Below, piece after piece: positions 55,167-64,000 of a stretch of DNA of 64,000 bases (positions within the stretch are counted from its first letter, which is position 1; each line of letters begins with the position of its first letter). Origin of the DNA: Piscicola geometra (taxonomy: Eukaryota > Annelida > Clitellata > Hirudinida > Piscicolidae). Below the pieces are notes generated by a model that was not told the origin of the DNA, did no database searches, and saw only the letters and a list, made by a program, of their open reading frames with translations. The DNA lies in the NCBI GenBank assembly GCA_943735955.1, contig OX030968.1, positions 4,612,704 to 4,676,703 of the forward strand. Reading direction: 5' to 3'. A program made the position numbers and the translations under genes.

Positions 55167-55335
55167 ATGAACTCATCAAGAACCCTTATGAGCACAGGCT
55201 TGGTGTTTCTAGCGATGTTCTGTGCGGCAGACGCTTTGATGTGTTACTCTAGGGACTGTGAGAGTATAAAAAACATCACTCCAATATGTGCTGCACATTA
55301 CAAGTCTTGCATGTTTTTTGTTGGTGAAATAAGTA
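55167..55335 (+). CDS. Ly6-type first exon (orphan copy C)
   Basis: MNSSRTLMSTGLVFLAMFCA signal peptide, then ALMCYSRDCES and ITPICAAHYKSC. The donor GTGAGT at 55,336 is in phase 1. It keeps the MCY start that copy B (8,759) has lost. No downstream exon 2 or 3 found before 57.1 kb. Confidence 0.55.
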
Positions 55336-55568
55336 GTGAGTAGGTTTCGTTTGTTGTTTGTGTTTTTTAGTTTCTAATCGGCCGTTTTTCAACAACTTTT
55401 TCAACCTTTTTAGAAGATTTAATTTTCTAATATTTTGTTCGCAAAACGGAAAAATCTGTCGAATGTTTATTCCACTCCATCGGATTAAAATACGACTTTT
55501 TTTGAACGAATGAACGTATATATTTAAAAATCATCATCATTATTATTATTATCATTATCATCATCATT

Positions 55569-55605
<37 letters not shown>

Positions 55606-56351
55606 GCATCATCCTCATCTTCTGCTTAACTTTAACGTTTTATGTTTCTGGGTCATTAATCGATGAATAATCGTACAAAAGTAATAAATCTTTTTTTAAT
55701 AAAATTTGTTGTGTGAAAAATGTTACCCATTTCTCATAATTTAAAATTTATATGTTTTGTGAATTTTCATTGCTTTTTCATTTTTGTTTAAAATATGGGT
55801 TTTATCTTTGAAAAATGAAAATAATAAAAGAATTTTGTTGCTTTTTAAATTTAAATTTAAATATATTTCAAAAATGAAAAACAATAGAAGTTTTATGACG
55901 TCTTATTGCTTTTTAAGTAATTTCAACCACCCATGCCATATTCAACTACTATTTTTTATCAGCCTCCATTTGCAATACTTTCGAGAAAAAAATTCATATA
56001 CAAAAATGTGAAAAATCAATTTTAAAAAAGAACATAATATTACGATTGATTATATTATGTACTAATAAAGCTTCAAATATTTTTTAATTGAGTTATTTTA
56101 AAAATGTAAGCGGTATTCTATAAAACACTACTTTCCTCTCGTTGTATATAAGTTATATATTATAACTTATGCACGGACCGTATATATGTTATACTTGTTA
56201 TATATAAGTTATACTCGTTATATAAAGATTAAAGTTGTTTGGACGTCATAAACTCTCCGCTCGCCTATATATACGAGTTTCTCGCGGGCTTTTCTTTCTT
56301 CTCACGTTTCGTTCTTTTGGCGACCTAAAAGTTGAATTAAAGTTTAATACA

Positions 56352-56486
56352 ATGGCAAAGATGTTTTCGAATAAACTTTTTTGGATTGCCAGCTTTACTT
56401 CATTCACCAGAATGAAAAAACGACAAGTTATTGAACTCTTCCAGAACCTTCTACCACAGAATCAACTTCCAAACCACAGCAACTAG
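56352..56486 (+). CDS. 44-residue basic ORF, copy 2
   Basis: Second copy of 9,925-10,059, intact, preceded by the same TATA-like leader (CCTATATATACGAG at about 56,265). The only residue differences from copy 1 are in the first 20 residues (FWIAS for SWIGS). Confidence 0.35.
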   Translation: MAKMFSNKLFWIASFTSFTRMKKRQVIELFQNLLPQNQLPNHSN

Positions 56487-57117
56487 CTGCGCACACTTCA
56501 GCAACCAAGACGACACCAAACCCCCATAACACTCAATCGATGTAGCCACATCCAGGAACTAACCAACAACACTTCACAACTTCGAAAACACGAGCACCAC
56601 GTGGCTTCCTTCAGCCGTGACCAACCCTTTACTCAAATACGCCCTCGATCAACAACCAGCTTCGCAAATGTTTCAGACGCTACCACTCTACACGTGTTCT
56701 TTCCAAAGCAAGCTTCTACAGAAATTCAAAATCTCAACATGAATGACCCTCCACGCTTCGGCAGCCCCAGCAACAGACAGACGATGTAACCTCTCCCGGG
56801 ATAGACCAGCAACAACATGGCACACTTCACATCTTCGACCGCTCTAGCACCGCACAGATCTCTCCAACTGGATACAACACGGTACCCCTCACGTTGAAGT
56901 CGTCTCACTGGGAAGTCGTTGCATTACGAATTTTTATATTTGATTAACACTTTTCTAAAAATGTTTGTTAATATTATGGATTTATTTGCGCAACGGCTAC
57001 GTGTGTGTTATTTAGGTGAAATTCAAGGAGAATGGTGGGGTTCGTTTGCGTTGGAGTTGCAGATGTTGTCTGTTCGTTGTAGTCATTGTTGTGGGATGCT
57101 AGTGGTTGTTGGGTGTT

Positions 57118-57958
57118 GCGCTATTTGAACTGACTGTGCAAATGCACTGTGCCATCCTTCCACGGTGTTGTTTGTACGAGAGTGTTGCCACAAACAGCTT
57201 GGTAGCAATCCCAGATGTCTGAGGCAAAAAGAGGCTTCGTTCTTCGACCTCGTCGTTGACTTCCAAGGAATGTAACTTCCAAGTAGTTGAGAAGTTGATC
57301 AACTTCAGGAACCGTTGCTGGTCCCACTAGTTCTCCATAGACACAGATCTTATGATCGTTCGGAACGTAGACTAGAGCAACTGGCATCCGATGTGCATGG
57401 CATAGTCAGGTTCAGTGTTGTATCGGTCTGCATAACCATACTCTTGAACCTTACGCCAAAGGCACTGTCCAAAGTGCAAATGACATCCATGAATTTGTGC
57501 TTCGAAGATGCGGCTGAAAGCATTCATTGAAGCCTGTTAAAATCGGTGATGATGGTCTCTGGTTGCAATCTTGGTGCTTATTCGACTAACTTTGTTAGTA
57601 GTGCCGAGTAGGTTGCTTCCGATTTGTTTTTTAGAAGTGCAAATTCACATGGAACATTTATTCCACCACTGGTTCCATGAATGGTGTACAATTGAGTGTA
57701 GTCAGCTGGACTAACTCTGAAGGTTCCGTCGGCGAACCACTCTCGGCAAGAGCTTAGGAATTGCAGATCTTCGTCCGCTGCAAACAATAGGAAGTCTCTA
57801 TCATGGCGTAGGAAAGATTGACCATTAAGAATAGTTTGGAGCTCTGCGGGAAGATTATCATCCGCAGGATGTGGTAGCTGGCGGTATCTTCTGATGTTGC
57901 GTTTGGCTGTTTTAATCTTCGCCACGCTTGTTTGACCCACAGCACTCAAACTCGCCAA
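57118..57958 (-). pseudogene. MULE transposase, family D, frameshifted
   Basis: 57,958-57,578: NIRRYRQLPHPADDNLPAEL, REWFADGTFRVSPADYTQLY, TIHGTSGG and VPCEFALLKNKSEATYSALL. ADGTF is the first catalytic Asp. After a gap and a one-base shift near 57,535, the second block reads ITDF then QASMNAFSRIFEAQIHGCHL and HFGQCLWRKVQEYG, with DF (second Asp) and GCHLH. 57,387-57,121 encodes a C-terminal GSQRRGRRTKPLFASDIWDC segment ending in truncated WK.GTVH. This is a MULE branch distinct from elements 1 and 2 (no FLYWCH seen). The catalytic Glu region is reduced. Confidence 0.75.
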
Positions 57959-57976
57959 CTCTGCTTGAATATAGCT

Positions 57977-59695
57977 CTAGCTGGTTCTCCGTTTCTTTGC
58001 ATGGCGTTTGATGGCTGATCTAACTCTAACCTCGTTGATGTTATTGTTGTTGTTATTACTCTTGTTATTGTCATTAATATCTTTATTATTATTATTATTA
58101 TTATTATCATCATCATTATTATTTTTCTCAGGAATTATGTTATTATTATTTATTAAATCCTTCTCGTGTTTAATCTTCCTCCAAACTAGTTTACTATTTA
58201 TTTTCATCTTAGTGAAATTATGCCCTTTGTTTGCTAGGGCTCTGCAAAATCTTTTAGTTATCGCTTGGTAATCTTCTAAGGATGTGCAGTGTCTGGCGAA
58301 TCTTATCAAGCCGGATTTGTGCAGGTTGGTGATGATATGTTTGGGATGGTTGGATGTTGAGTGTAACCAGTTGAAGTTGTTAGTGTCTTTAATATATGTT
58401 TTGGTTGTTAGTTTATTGTTATGAAGGGTTATCGTTAAGTCTAAGAAGTTAATGTTAGTATTATCTTGGGTGTATTCTAATTTAATTTCTTTTAGTACAT
58501 TAGTTGTTTTGCTTTTTATTTCCTCGAGTGTGTTTTTCGTACAGATGATAAGTAGGTCGTCTATGTACCTTTTGTAGAGGATGGGTTTCGTTTTCAGGAT
58601 GATATTATCTATATCGTTAAGGTAGATATTCGCGAGGGCGGGTGCCATGGAAATGCCCATTGCTAATCCATTTATTTGTTTATATGTTTTATCATCGTAT
58701 ATGAAGAAATTATTATTAAGTGTTATTTTAAGTAGTTCTATTATTAGTTGGTCAGGTCTGTTTATTTCTGGGTGTTTTTTGAGAATTTTGATGGTTTTGG
58801 CGATAGTTTTGTTGTTCAGCATATTGGTGTATAGAGACGTTACATCCGCTGTGGCAAGGATGAGGTCATTGTTTTCATTATTGATTTTGTTATCGATGTT
58901 AAGTGTGTCTTTTGTACAGATGATCAGTAGGTCATCGATATATCTTTTATAGAGGATGGGTTTATTGTCTATGTCATTCAGGTAGATGTTAGCGAGGGCG
59001 GGTGCCATGGATATGCCCATTGCTAAGTCATTTATTTGTTTGTATGTTTTATCTTCGTATATAAAAAAATTATTATTTAGTGTTATTTTTAGTAGATCTA
59101 TTATTAATTGGTCAGGTCTGTTTACTTCTGGGTATTTTTTGAAGATTTTAATGGTTTTCGCGATAGTTTTATTATTCAACATGTTTGTGTATAGTGAAGT
59201 TACATCTGCTGTAGCTAGGATGAGGTCGTTGTTTTCGTTATTTATTTTGTTATTGATGTTAAGGTTGTCAATGATGTCAATAAGTTCAAAGCCGTCTTTC
59301 AGGTAACTTGGGTGTTTTTTCATTAATGGTACTAGGAAGTGGTTGATGTATTTAGTTATGTTAGTTGTTTTTGTTCTGGTGTTAGTTATGATGGGTCTGC
59401 CAGGTGGAATAAGACCGTCCCATTTAGATTTGTCTTTATGTATCTTAGGTAGGAGGTAAAATCTTCTTAGTTTAAATGGGGATTTGTTATTTAGTAGGAA
59501 TTGTTTAAGGGTGTTATTTATATTATATTTGTTAAGGGTGTCTTTGATTAGTTTACTTGTTTTTTTGTATTCGTTAGGGTTCGAGATTTTGTAAAAAGAT
59601 TGATCTGCTAGTTGTCTTAACGCTTCCTTGTGATAGTCGCTGTGATTTTGAATAACAAAGACAGTTATAGGTTGATGAATATCACAATCAATCAA
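57977..59695 (-). CDS. Penelope-like element RT, 572 codons, with internal palm duplication
   Basis: One open frame. Order: TVFVIQNHSDYHKEALRQLA and DQSFYKI (N-terminal RT), RRFYLLPKIHKDKSKWDGLI, PPGRPIITN, then ATADVTSLYTNML ... MGISMAPALANIYLNDIDN ... LYKRYIDDLLIICTKDTLN. A second round of the same blocks (NKINNENNDLILATADVTSL to YIDDLLIICTKNTLE) follows, then INFLDLTITLHNN and NFNWLHSTSNHPKHIITNLH, and a low-complexity Asn/Asp-rich end (58,140-58,040) before RVRSAIKRHAKKRRTS. The segment of about 120 residues is duplicated in frame; the first round lacks four residues (IILKT/N). No GIY-YIG motif seen. The 5' end is truncated. Confidence 0.8.
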   Translation of the reverse strand: MIDCDIHQPITVFVIQNHSDYHKEALRQLADQSFYKISNPNEYKKTSKLIKDTLNKYNINNTLKQFLLNNKSPFKLRRFYLLPKIHKDKSKWDGLIPPGRPIITNTRTKTTNITKYINHFLVPLMKKHPSYLKDGFELIDIIDNLNINNKINNENNDLILATADVTSLYTNMLNNKTIAKTIKIFKKYPEVNRPDQLIIDLLKITLNNNFFIYEDKTYKQINDLAMGISMAPALANIYLNDIDNKPILYKRYIDDLLIICTKDTLNIDNKINNENNDLILATADVTSLYTNMLNNKTIAKTIKILKKHPEINRPDQLIIELLKITLNNNFFIYDDKTYKQINGLAMGISMAPALANIYLNDIDNIILKTKPILYKRYIDDLLIICTKNTLEEIKSKTTNVLKEIKLEYTQDNTNINFLDLTITLHNNKLTTKTYIKDTNNFNWLHSTSNHPKHIITNLHKSGLIRFARHCTSLEDYQAITKRFCRALANKGHNFTKMKINSKLVWRKIKHEKDLINNNNIIPEKNNNDDDNNNNNNNKDINDNNKSNNNNNNINEVRVRSAIKRHAKKRRTS

Positions 59696-59699
59696 TCAA

Positions 59700-59818
59700 A
59701 GGCAACTTACAATAAATTAGTTAAGACACAGCATCATCATCCTCATCGTCACAGCATCATTACCAATACATCATCTTAATCATCACCATCATTCCTAATA
59801 CAGCACTTTCTGTTTTCT
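59700..59818. repeat. CATCAT/CACAGCATC-rich simple sequence
   Basis: Irregular ATC-rich block between the PLE and the composite. Related blocks (ATCATTCCTAATACAGC, four units) recur at 23,490-23,560 and 60,235-60,310. Confidence 0.6.
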
Positions 59819-59889
59819 TAGGTTATAGGTTTTTTAGTCTCGGACTGTATGTTCTTAGCCTCTGTGGGTTGAATGGTTTTATTCTTGTT

Positions 59890-60160
59890 AGTGGGTTGCG
59901 TCTATATATCTTTTGTAAATTAGGGTTTGTATTTATTAATTATATGATTGTCTAAGGTTTGTAGGTAGATGTTTGCGAGTGCTGGGTGGTGCTGATGCCC
60001 ATGGCACAGCTGTTAGCTTGTTGGTAGCTAGTATTTGAAAATTGGAAGAAGTTAATATTGAGGATTGAGTTTAGTAGGTCTATTATGAGTGGGTCTGGGC
60101 GGTTGGGGTGGGGATTGATGGAAAGAGTACGCTTAATTGTGGCTTTTTTTTATACAAAAT
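59890..60160 (-). pseudogene. Penelope-like RT fragment, family 2 (copy 3)
   Basis: RPDPLIIDLLNSIL, NINFFQFSNTSYQQANSCAM, GIS, shift, PALANIYLQTLDNHIINKYK, then YKRYIDAT where YIDD is expected. The best preserved of the family 2 fragments. Confidence 0.65.
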
Positions 60161-60349
60161 CTTAGCATAACTTCTCCTAACATTGTAGGTCTCATCAACC
60201 ATTATTACGTCAGAAAATCTTCATCTTAATCATCACCATCATTCCTAATACAGCACCATCATTCCTAATACAGCATCATCATTCCTAATACAGCATCATC
60301 ATTCCTATAAAGGCATCTTTCTGGATCTTTTTGGCGCTGCTTTAGAGGG

Positions 60350-60585
60350 TGAGAATGCAGTTTTAAACAAGCCATTAAACCTATTGTCTTTATAATTACC
60401 AACCTTTGACTTGATACCTTTTTCGGAACAATAAGCCCGTCACATATCTTTCAGCCCCAGATGGTCCGCCGCTAGTCCAAATGTACTTGAAGTTATTCTC
60501 ACCACTCTTTCCACCACCGTTACGGTTTTGCACCCAAACTTTATACTGGAAATTGAATTCTGTCCTAGTAGCCCATTTTCTTCTG
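60350..60585 (-). pseudogene. NRFN-motif fragment (copy 3)
   Basis: Same as 23,620-23,835. Confidence 0.35.
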
Positions 60586-60785
60586 CCAGACCCACTTCAT
60601 ATTTTCTTAGGTTATAGGTTTTTAGTCTCGGACTATATGTTCTTAGCCTCTGTGGTTTGAATGTGTTTATTCTTGTTAGTGGGTTGCGTCTATATATCTA
60701 TTGTAAATAATCATAACTTCTCCTAAAATTGTAGATCTCATCAACCATTCTTATGTCAGAAAATCTTCTCAGCAGATTTATCTGA

Positions 60786-61480
60786 TTAGTTGTTGTCCAT
60801 GTGATTATAAAAAGCTTGTGATTTCGTTTGGAGACTCTGGCTTTGTAAATGATCTGCTATTAGTGTGGGATTCGCGCCGTTAGATAGCATCAATAGTGTC
60901 TGTTTCTCTAACAATCTTTTTGGTCGTCTTTCTGAGCTATAAATTGAAAATTCTTCACTTCCATGTGGATGGGTATGAAGCAAATTTTTTTTCCGGATTA
61001 CATAGCTTTGAGCTTCTTTGTCATAAGCTACATATTTGGACATCTTGCATCCACCACGCTTATTAATATTCATTTTAATTCATCATTATTAGCATAATTG
61101 AAGCTTTAAGTTTTTTCTCCTGAGTCGATACGAACTGGATTAGAATTCAATCGACAAAAATCATTAATGGATTTTTCTATAGTTTCAATATTCTCATATC
61201 TGTTATTTAAAATATTCTCAATTTTTCCTAAATAGTCCTGGTAAAAATTCGGTTGTAATAACATTCCCACATTGGCTTTATAGAACTCTAACTCTTCCGA
61301 AGAGCCTGCTCCGTCGGACCTGAGCCATCTTTTCAGATCTTGTATCGCGTGTTTTATGCACAGAAAAGAGGGTATTTTCGGAAAGTTATTTTTAAAACCA
61401 TAACGTATACTTGTTTCATTATCTGTTACAAAAATAAGATTAACAGCTTTTTTGAATTCTGGTATTTCTTCTTTTATCAT
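60786..61480 (-). pseudogene. MULE family B central and N-terminal domains, permuted (copy 2)
   Basis: 61,480-61,106 and 61,073-60,786 are translated identically to the 24.03-24.73 kb copy, including the reversed domain order and the missing DGTY motif. Confidence 0.6.
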
Positions 61481-61674
61481 TTAAAAATAATGAATGGGTT
61501 TTTTGTAATTTCCTTTCATGTATCAAAAATGCCAACGGTAAAGAAGGCGATGATATGAATTTTTTTGATCTAAACGTCAAAACTAAATCCCGGAGTTTAT
61601 ACCTGCATGGATGTTATGGACTGGAGCAGAGCGGGTGTCCATTAACATCTCAGCTGAGGGGCAGGACAGGTCTT

Positions 61675-62570
61675 CTACAATGTATCTCCATTTGTCGCTC
61701 CATCCTGCTCCCCCATTAGAGAGCTTACTATGTGAGGCAATAAATTTAAATTGTTTTTATAAGATATTAGAGCTTTGTGAACTGCATCCTTTTTCAGAGG
61801 CTGTCCAAATACGTCTTCTTTCATTGTGGTAATGCTTTCTGGATGCTTTTGAATTTCCACAATCTTCCTTACAGCGTGCTGGAATGCTGGTGCCTCTATT
61901 ATGGAATTCAATAAAAGAAACAAAATATGATAGAAAAAGTATTCCAATCCTTACCATCTCGAGATTGGATAGGTTGTGATAGTTCCCATAAACAAGGGTC
62001 ATCTAAGGCCCTTTGAGGATTTTCCCAACCAAACCACGGGCCTGCAGTTGCACCAATGTCTTTGGTTCGTTGAGTCTCTCCCACAGGGCCTTGGTCACAT
62101 CATTCTTGGTGTAACTGCTGATACGAAAAAATTACAATTGGTTTTAAAAAAGTACAGTAAATTTATGTAATTATTAAACAAAGAATCTTAAAATATACTT
62201 AATAAGGAATCCATGTAACAACTCTCTGTGCTGGAGGGCGACGCCTGCCATGTGAAAAAGGAGGTGCAGGCGGTTGCCGACGTAGCGTAGAAAGATCCCT
62301 GGAACGACTTTGTTTGCTGTCAGATAGGCCCTGAACGCTCTTGGTTCACCTTTAAAGCTGTGTCTGAGAGAGAAAAAAATATCTATAATTCTGGGACATT
62401 TATAAATCAATATAAAAATCATTTTAATCATTGGAACTTAATAGATATATAAAGATAATCATAATCCCCTGAGTTTTGATAAGTTGTACAGGAAAGAAAC
62501 TGTTGTGCCATCCTTGCCCGTGAATCCTTGAATACCTGTGAATTGATCAAAAACGGCAAGCCGTTTTCTG
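61675..62570 (-). pseudogene. Module X exons, copy 4
   Basis: Translated exons equal those of copy 2 except ISLRYVGN is IFLRYVGN here. Splice sites are also kept. Confidence 0.5.
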
Positions 62571-62573
62571 GAC

Positions 62574-63302
62574 TCACCAGCAATAGTTGAGGATGGGAGC
62601 TATGAGGGATCTGAATTTTCGGCTGGTGTGTCGTGATGTGTGTTTCTTGTATTTCTTGCTGGTCTTGCGAATGATTACTTCTTTGTTATGTTTGTTGTGT
62701 GTGTGTAGATTCTGGAGTAATGTGGTGATGAGGGAGTTGTTGGAGCGTATTGTGTGGGTCCTAATGTCTAGAAGGAATTGTCGTGTGAGGCTTTTTATAG
62801 TGTCATCGTTTTTGTGGTTGATTATTGATATTGAATCTGTGATTGTGGACAATCCCTTCTCGCAGGATAAGGGATTGTCCTGGGTGAAATTGTATTTCTG
62901 TCTTATTGTTTTTATGAGGAGGTATATGGAATAGGATTCGACTGTGTCATTGGTGGTTGTGCCTTCTGGTTTGTAGTTGGTGGGTTCAGGTGGTCTTGTG
63001 CTGTATGATTTTTTTCTGGATTGGTTGAATGAGTTGCGTCTGTGTGATGTGTCTTGTGAGGGTGGGTGTGTGTGTGAGTGATGGTGGGTGTGGTTGGGTG
63101 GTGATTGTAGCAGAGTTCTTCTTTGGTTTGGTTGTGTATTATTGGTAGTCGAGTAGACAGGGGTATGCCTCGGTGTGTATTGGTGGGTGTGTGGAGTGTG
63201 TGCTGGGTGAGAGGTCTGGTCTTGGAACAGCGTACGGGCTCTTTTTGAGACTGGTGAAGGATGTTGGTGAGTTGATCTGCTGCTTGATGGGGTAAAATAC
63301 AC
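62574..63302 (-). CDS. Pro/His/Thr-rich ORF (copy 2)
   Basis: A 242-codon frame, with one extra codon (NN for N) and one K-to-R change relative to 25,819-26,544. The frame survives a 3-bp indel, which would be expected by chance one time in three. Confidence 0.45.
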   Translation of the reverse strand: MYFTPSSSRSTHQHPSPVSKRARTLFQDQTSHPAHTPHTHQYTPRHTPVYSTTNNTQPNQRRTLLQSPPNHTHHHSHTHPPSQDTSHRRNSFNQSRKKSYSTRPPEPTNYKPEGTTTNDTVESYSIYLLIKTIRQKYNFTQDNPLSCEKGLSTITDSISIINHKNDDTIKSLTRQFLLDIRTHTIRSNNSLITTLLQNLHTHNKHNKEVIIRKTSKKYKKHTSRHTSRKFRSLIAPILNYCW

Positions 63303-63306
63303 TCTT

Positions 63307-63591
63307 TCATTTGAGTTTCTTTATCTCATCGAACAATGACGGGATCTCCCTCTCTGGGATCAACGGAAGGCGAACAAGAGAGTACAGTCGGTGATTGCTA
63401 ATATAGGCGCCTCTCAGCCCAAATTCTTTGATCTTCCGTCAAAGTGCCTGCCCGAAGTGGAAATGACAGCCCTTAATAGCTACATTAGAAAAAACGCCTC
63501 TGAGGGCTTTCCAGAGGCCGACCTCAAAGTCAACTACAAAGGTCTCCAGTCGTTGGGTGTGGTCGACCAAGTCGCGCACCTTCTGCAGCAC
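63307..63591 (-). pseudogene. MULE family C core fragment (copy 3)
   Basis: Same as 26,549-26,833, but the conserved Trp of QALWRK is TGA (plus-strand CCGTCAAAG for CCGCCAAAG at 63,438). Confidence 0.6.
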
Positions 63592-64000
63592 CTGTGGAAT
63601 AACAATATAAGTAGCGTTTGCAATCGATTAACGCAAAATTTGTTTAAATGAAATTATTATTGCATTTTTGTAGAAAATATCAGTTTTTTAATTTTCAAGT
63701 TGAAATTACACGTGATTTCTGAACGAAAATTCAGCTATAAATGAGATTCCGCTTAAATTATAACTTTAAAAACCCGTATTTCTGCTTCAGCATTCCGAAC
63801 ATTCCTCCCAACCACTGCATCCTACTCCACTCAAAAGCACCCTCCTCTTATGTCTTTTACAATTTTGTTTCTCAATGTTAAAACATTTTTAATAGATAAA
63901 ATGCAATAATAATAGGGGAGAAAGGGATGAAATAACTTAGATTGAGTTGTATGAACCATTTCGAAATTGGAACAAATCCTATTGCCATTTAACTCATGAA

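Larger units (their letters stand above)
54031..57117 (+). repeat. Long direct repeat, copy 2 (partner 7,507-10,690)
   Basis: See copy 1. Differences include loss of a short segment near 54,425, an extended (ATC)n tract at 55,530-55,620 and a few indels. It ends at TTGGGTGTTG|CGCTATTTG where the MULE family D fragment begins. Confidence 0.9.
59910..64000 (-). repeat. Long direct repeat, copy 2 (partner 23,155-27,245)
   Basis: Runs to the window end. Distinct sites include a 3-bp insertion in the leucine run (62,736), a C/T change at 63,438 and an A/G near 62,290. The sequence beyond 64,000 is not available. Confidence 0.9.

Noticed and set aside
58008..59306. Leu/Ser-rich plus-strand frames (87-106 codons) suggesting membrane proteins
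   Set aside because: Antisense of the PLE Asn/Asp-rich and RT coding sequence.

Overview
This is a eukaryotic, almost certainly invertebrate animal, window. It is AT-rich, its genes have short GT-AG introns, and it carries animal-type non-LTR retrotransposons, Penelope-like elements (PLEs), Mutator-like (MULE) DNA transposons and a secreted three-finger (Ly6/uPAR) protein gene. No bacterial operons, ribosome binding sites or CRISPR arrays are present. The mix of families and the many (ATC)n and (CA)n tracts would suit a lophotrochozoan such as an annelid, but that is only a guess. All similarity statements are by eye and from memory, without database searches.

Layout. 0-7.3 kb: a Ly6 exon-1 copy, three or four decayed LINE fragments and a small secreted cysteine-rich pseudogene. 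7.5-10.7 kb: a block repeated at 54.0-57.1 kb, holding another Ly6 first exon and a TATA-like leader with short Pro/Thr-rich reading frames. 10.6-16.6 kb: a graveyard of PLE, MULE and an unnamed multi-exon coding module ('module X'), all reading on the minus strand. 16.6-23.1 kb: MULE element 2, with a PHD-like finger, FLYWCH domain, DDE transposase and a two-finger C2H2 frame in the same orientation. 23.1-27.25 kb: the module X/MULE/PLE composite, nearly identical to 59.9-64.0 kb. 27.2-36.4 kb: further rearranged copies, an RTE-like LINE joined to a PLE, and a membrane-anchor coding fragment. 37.6-48.4 kb: element 1, a 10.8-kb MULE with long terminal inverted repeats. 48.4-51.8 kb: the Ly6 locus. 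52-54 kb: LINE fragments and a tRNA-derived SINE with target-site duplication. 57.1-59.7 kb: another MULE fragment and a 572-codon PLE reverse transcriptase frame with an internal duplication.

The best-supported host gene is a three-exon GPI-anchored Ly6/uPAR-type gene on the minus strand (51,426 to 49,665). Its splice phases agree and it gives 143 residues with 10 cysteines before the C-terminal tail. A decayed sister copy lies downstream. Its third exon was split by element 1: taking out bases 37,606-48,448 and one copy of the 8-bp TTTGACAG duplication rejoins the exon.

Elements 1 and 2 share a gene plan. Both have an N-terminal cysteine-rich finger, acidic exons, FLYWCH, and a transposase core whose last internal exons are exactly 186, 203 and 76 nt in both. 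Element 1 reads through ten in-phase exons with a single TGG-to-TAG stop. Element 2 is open across the core, with two one-base problems that both fall in A-runs. They are the most coherent and least decayed systems in the window.
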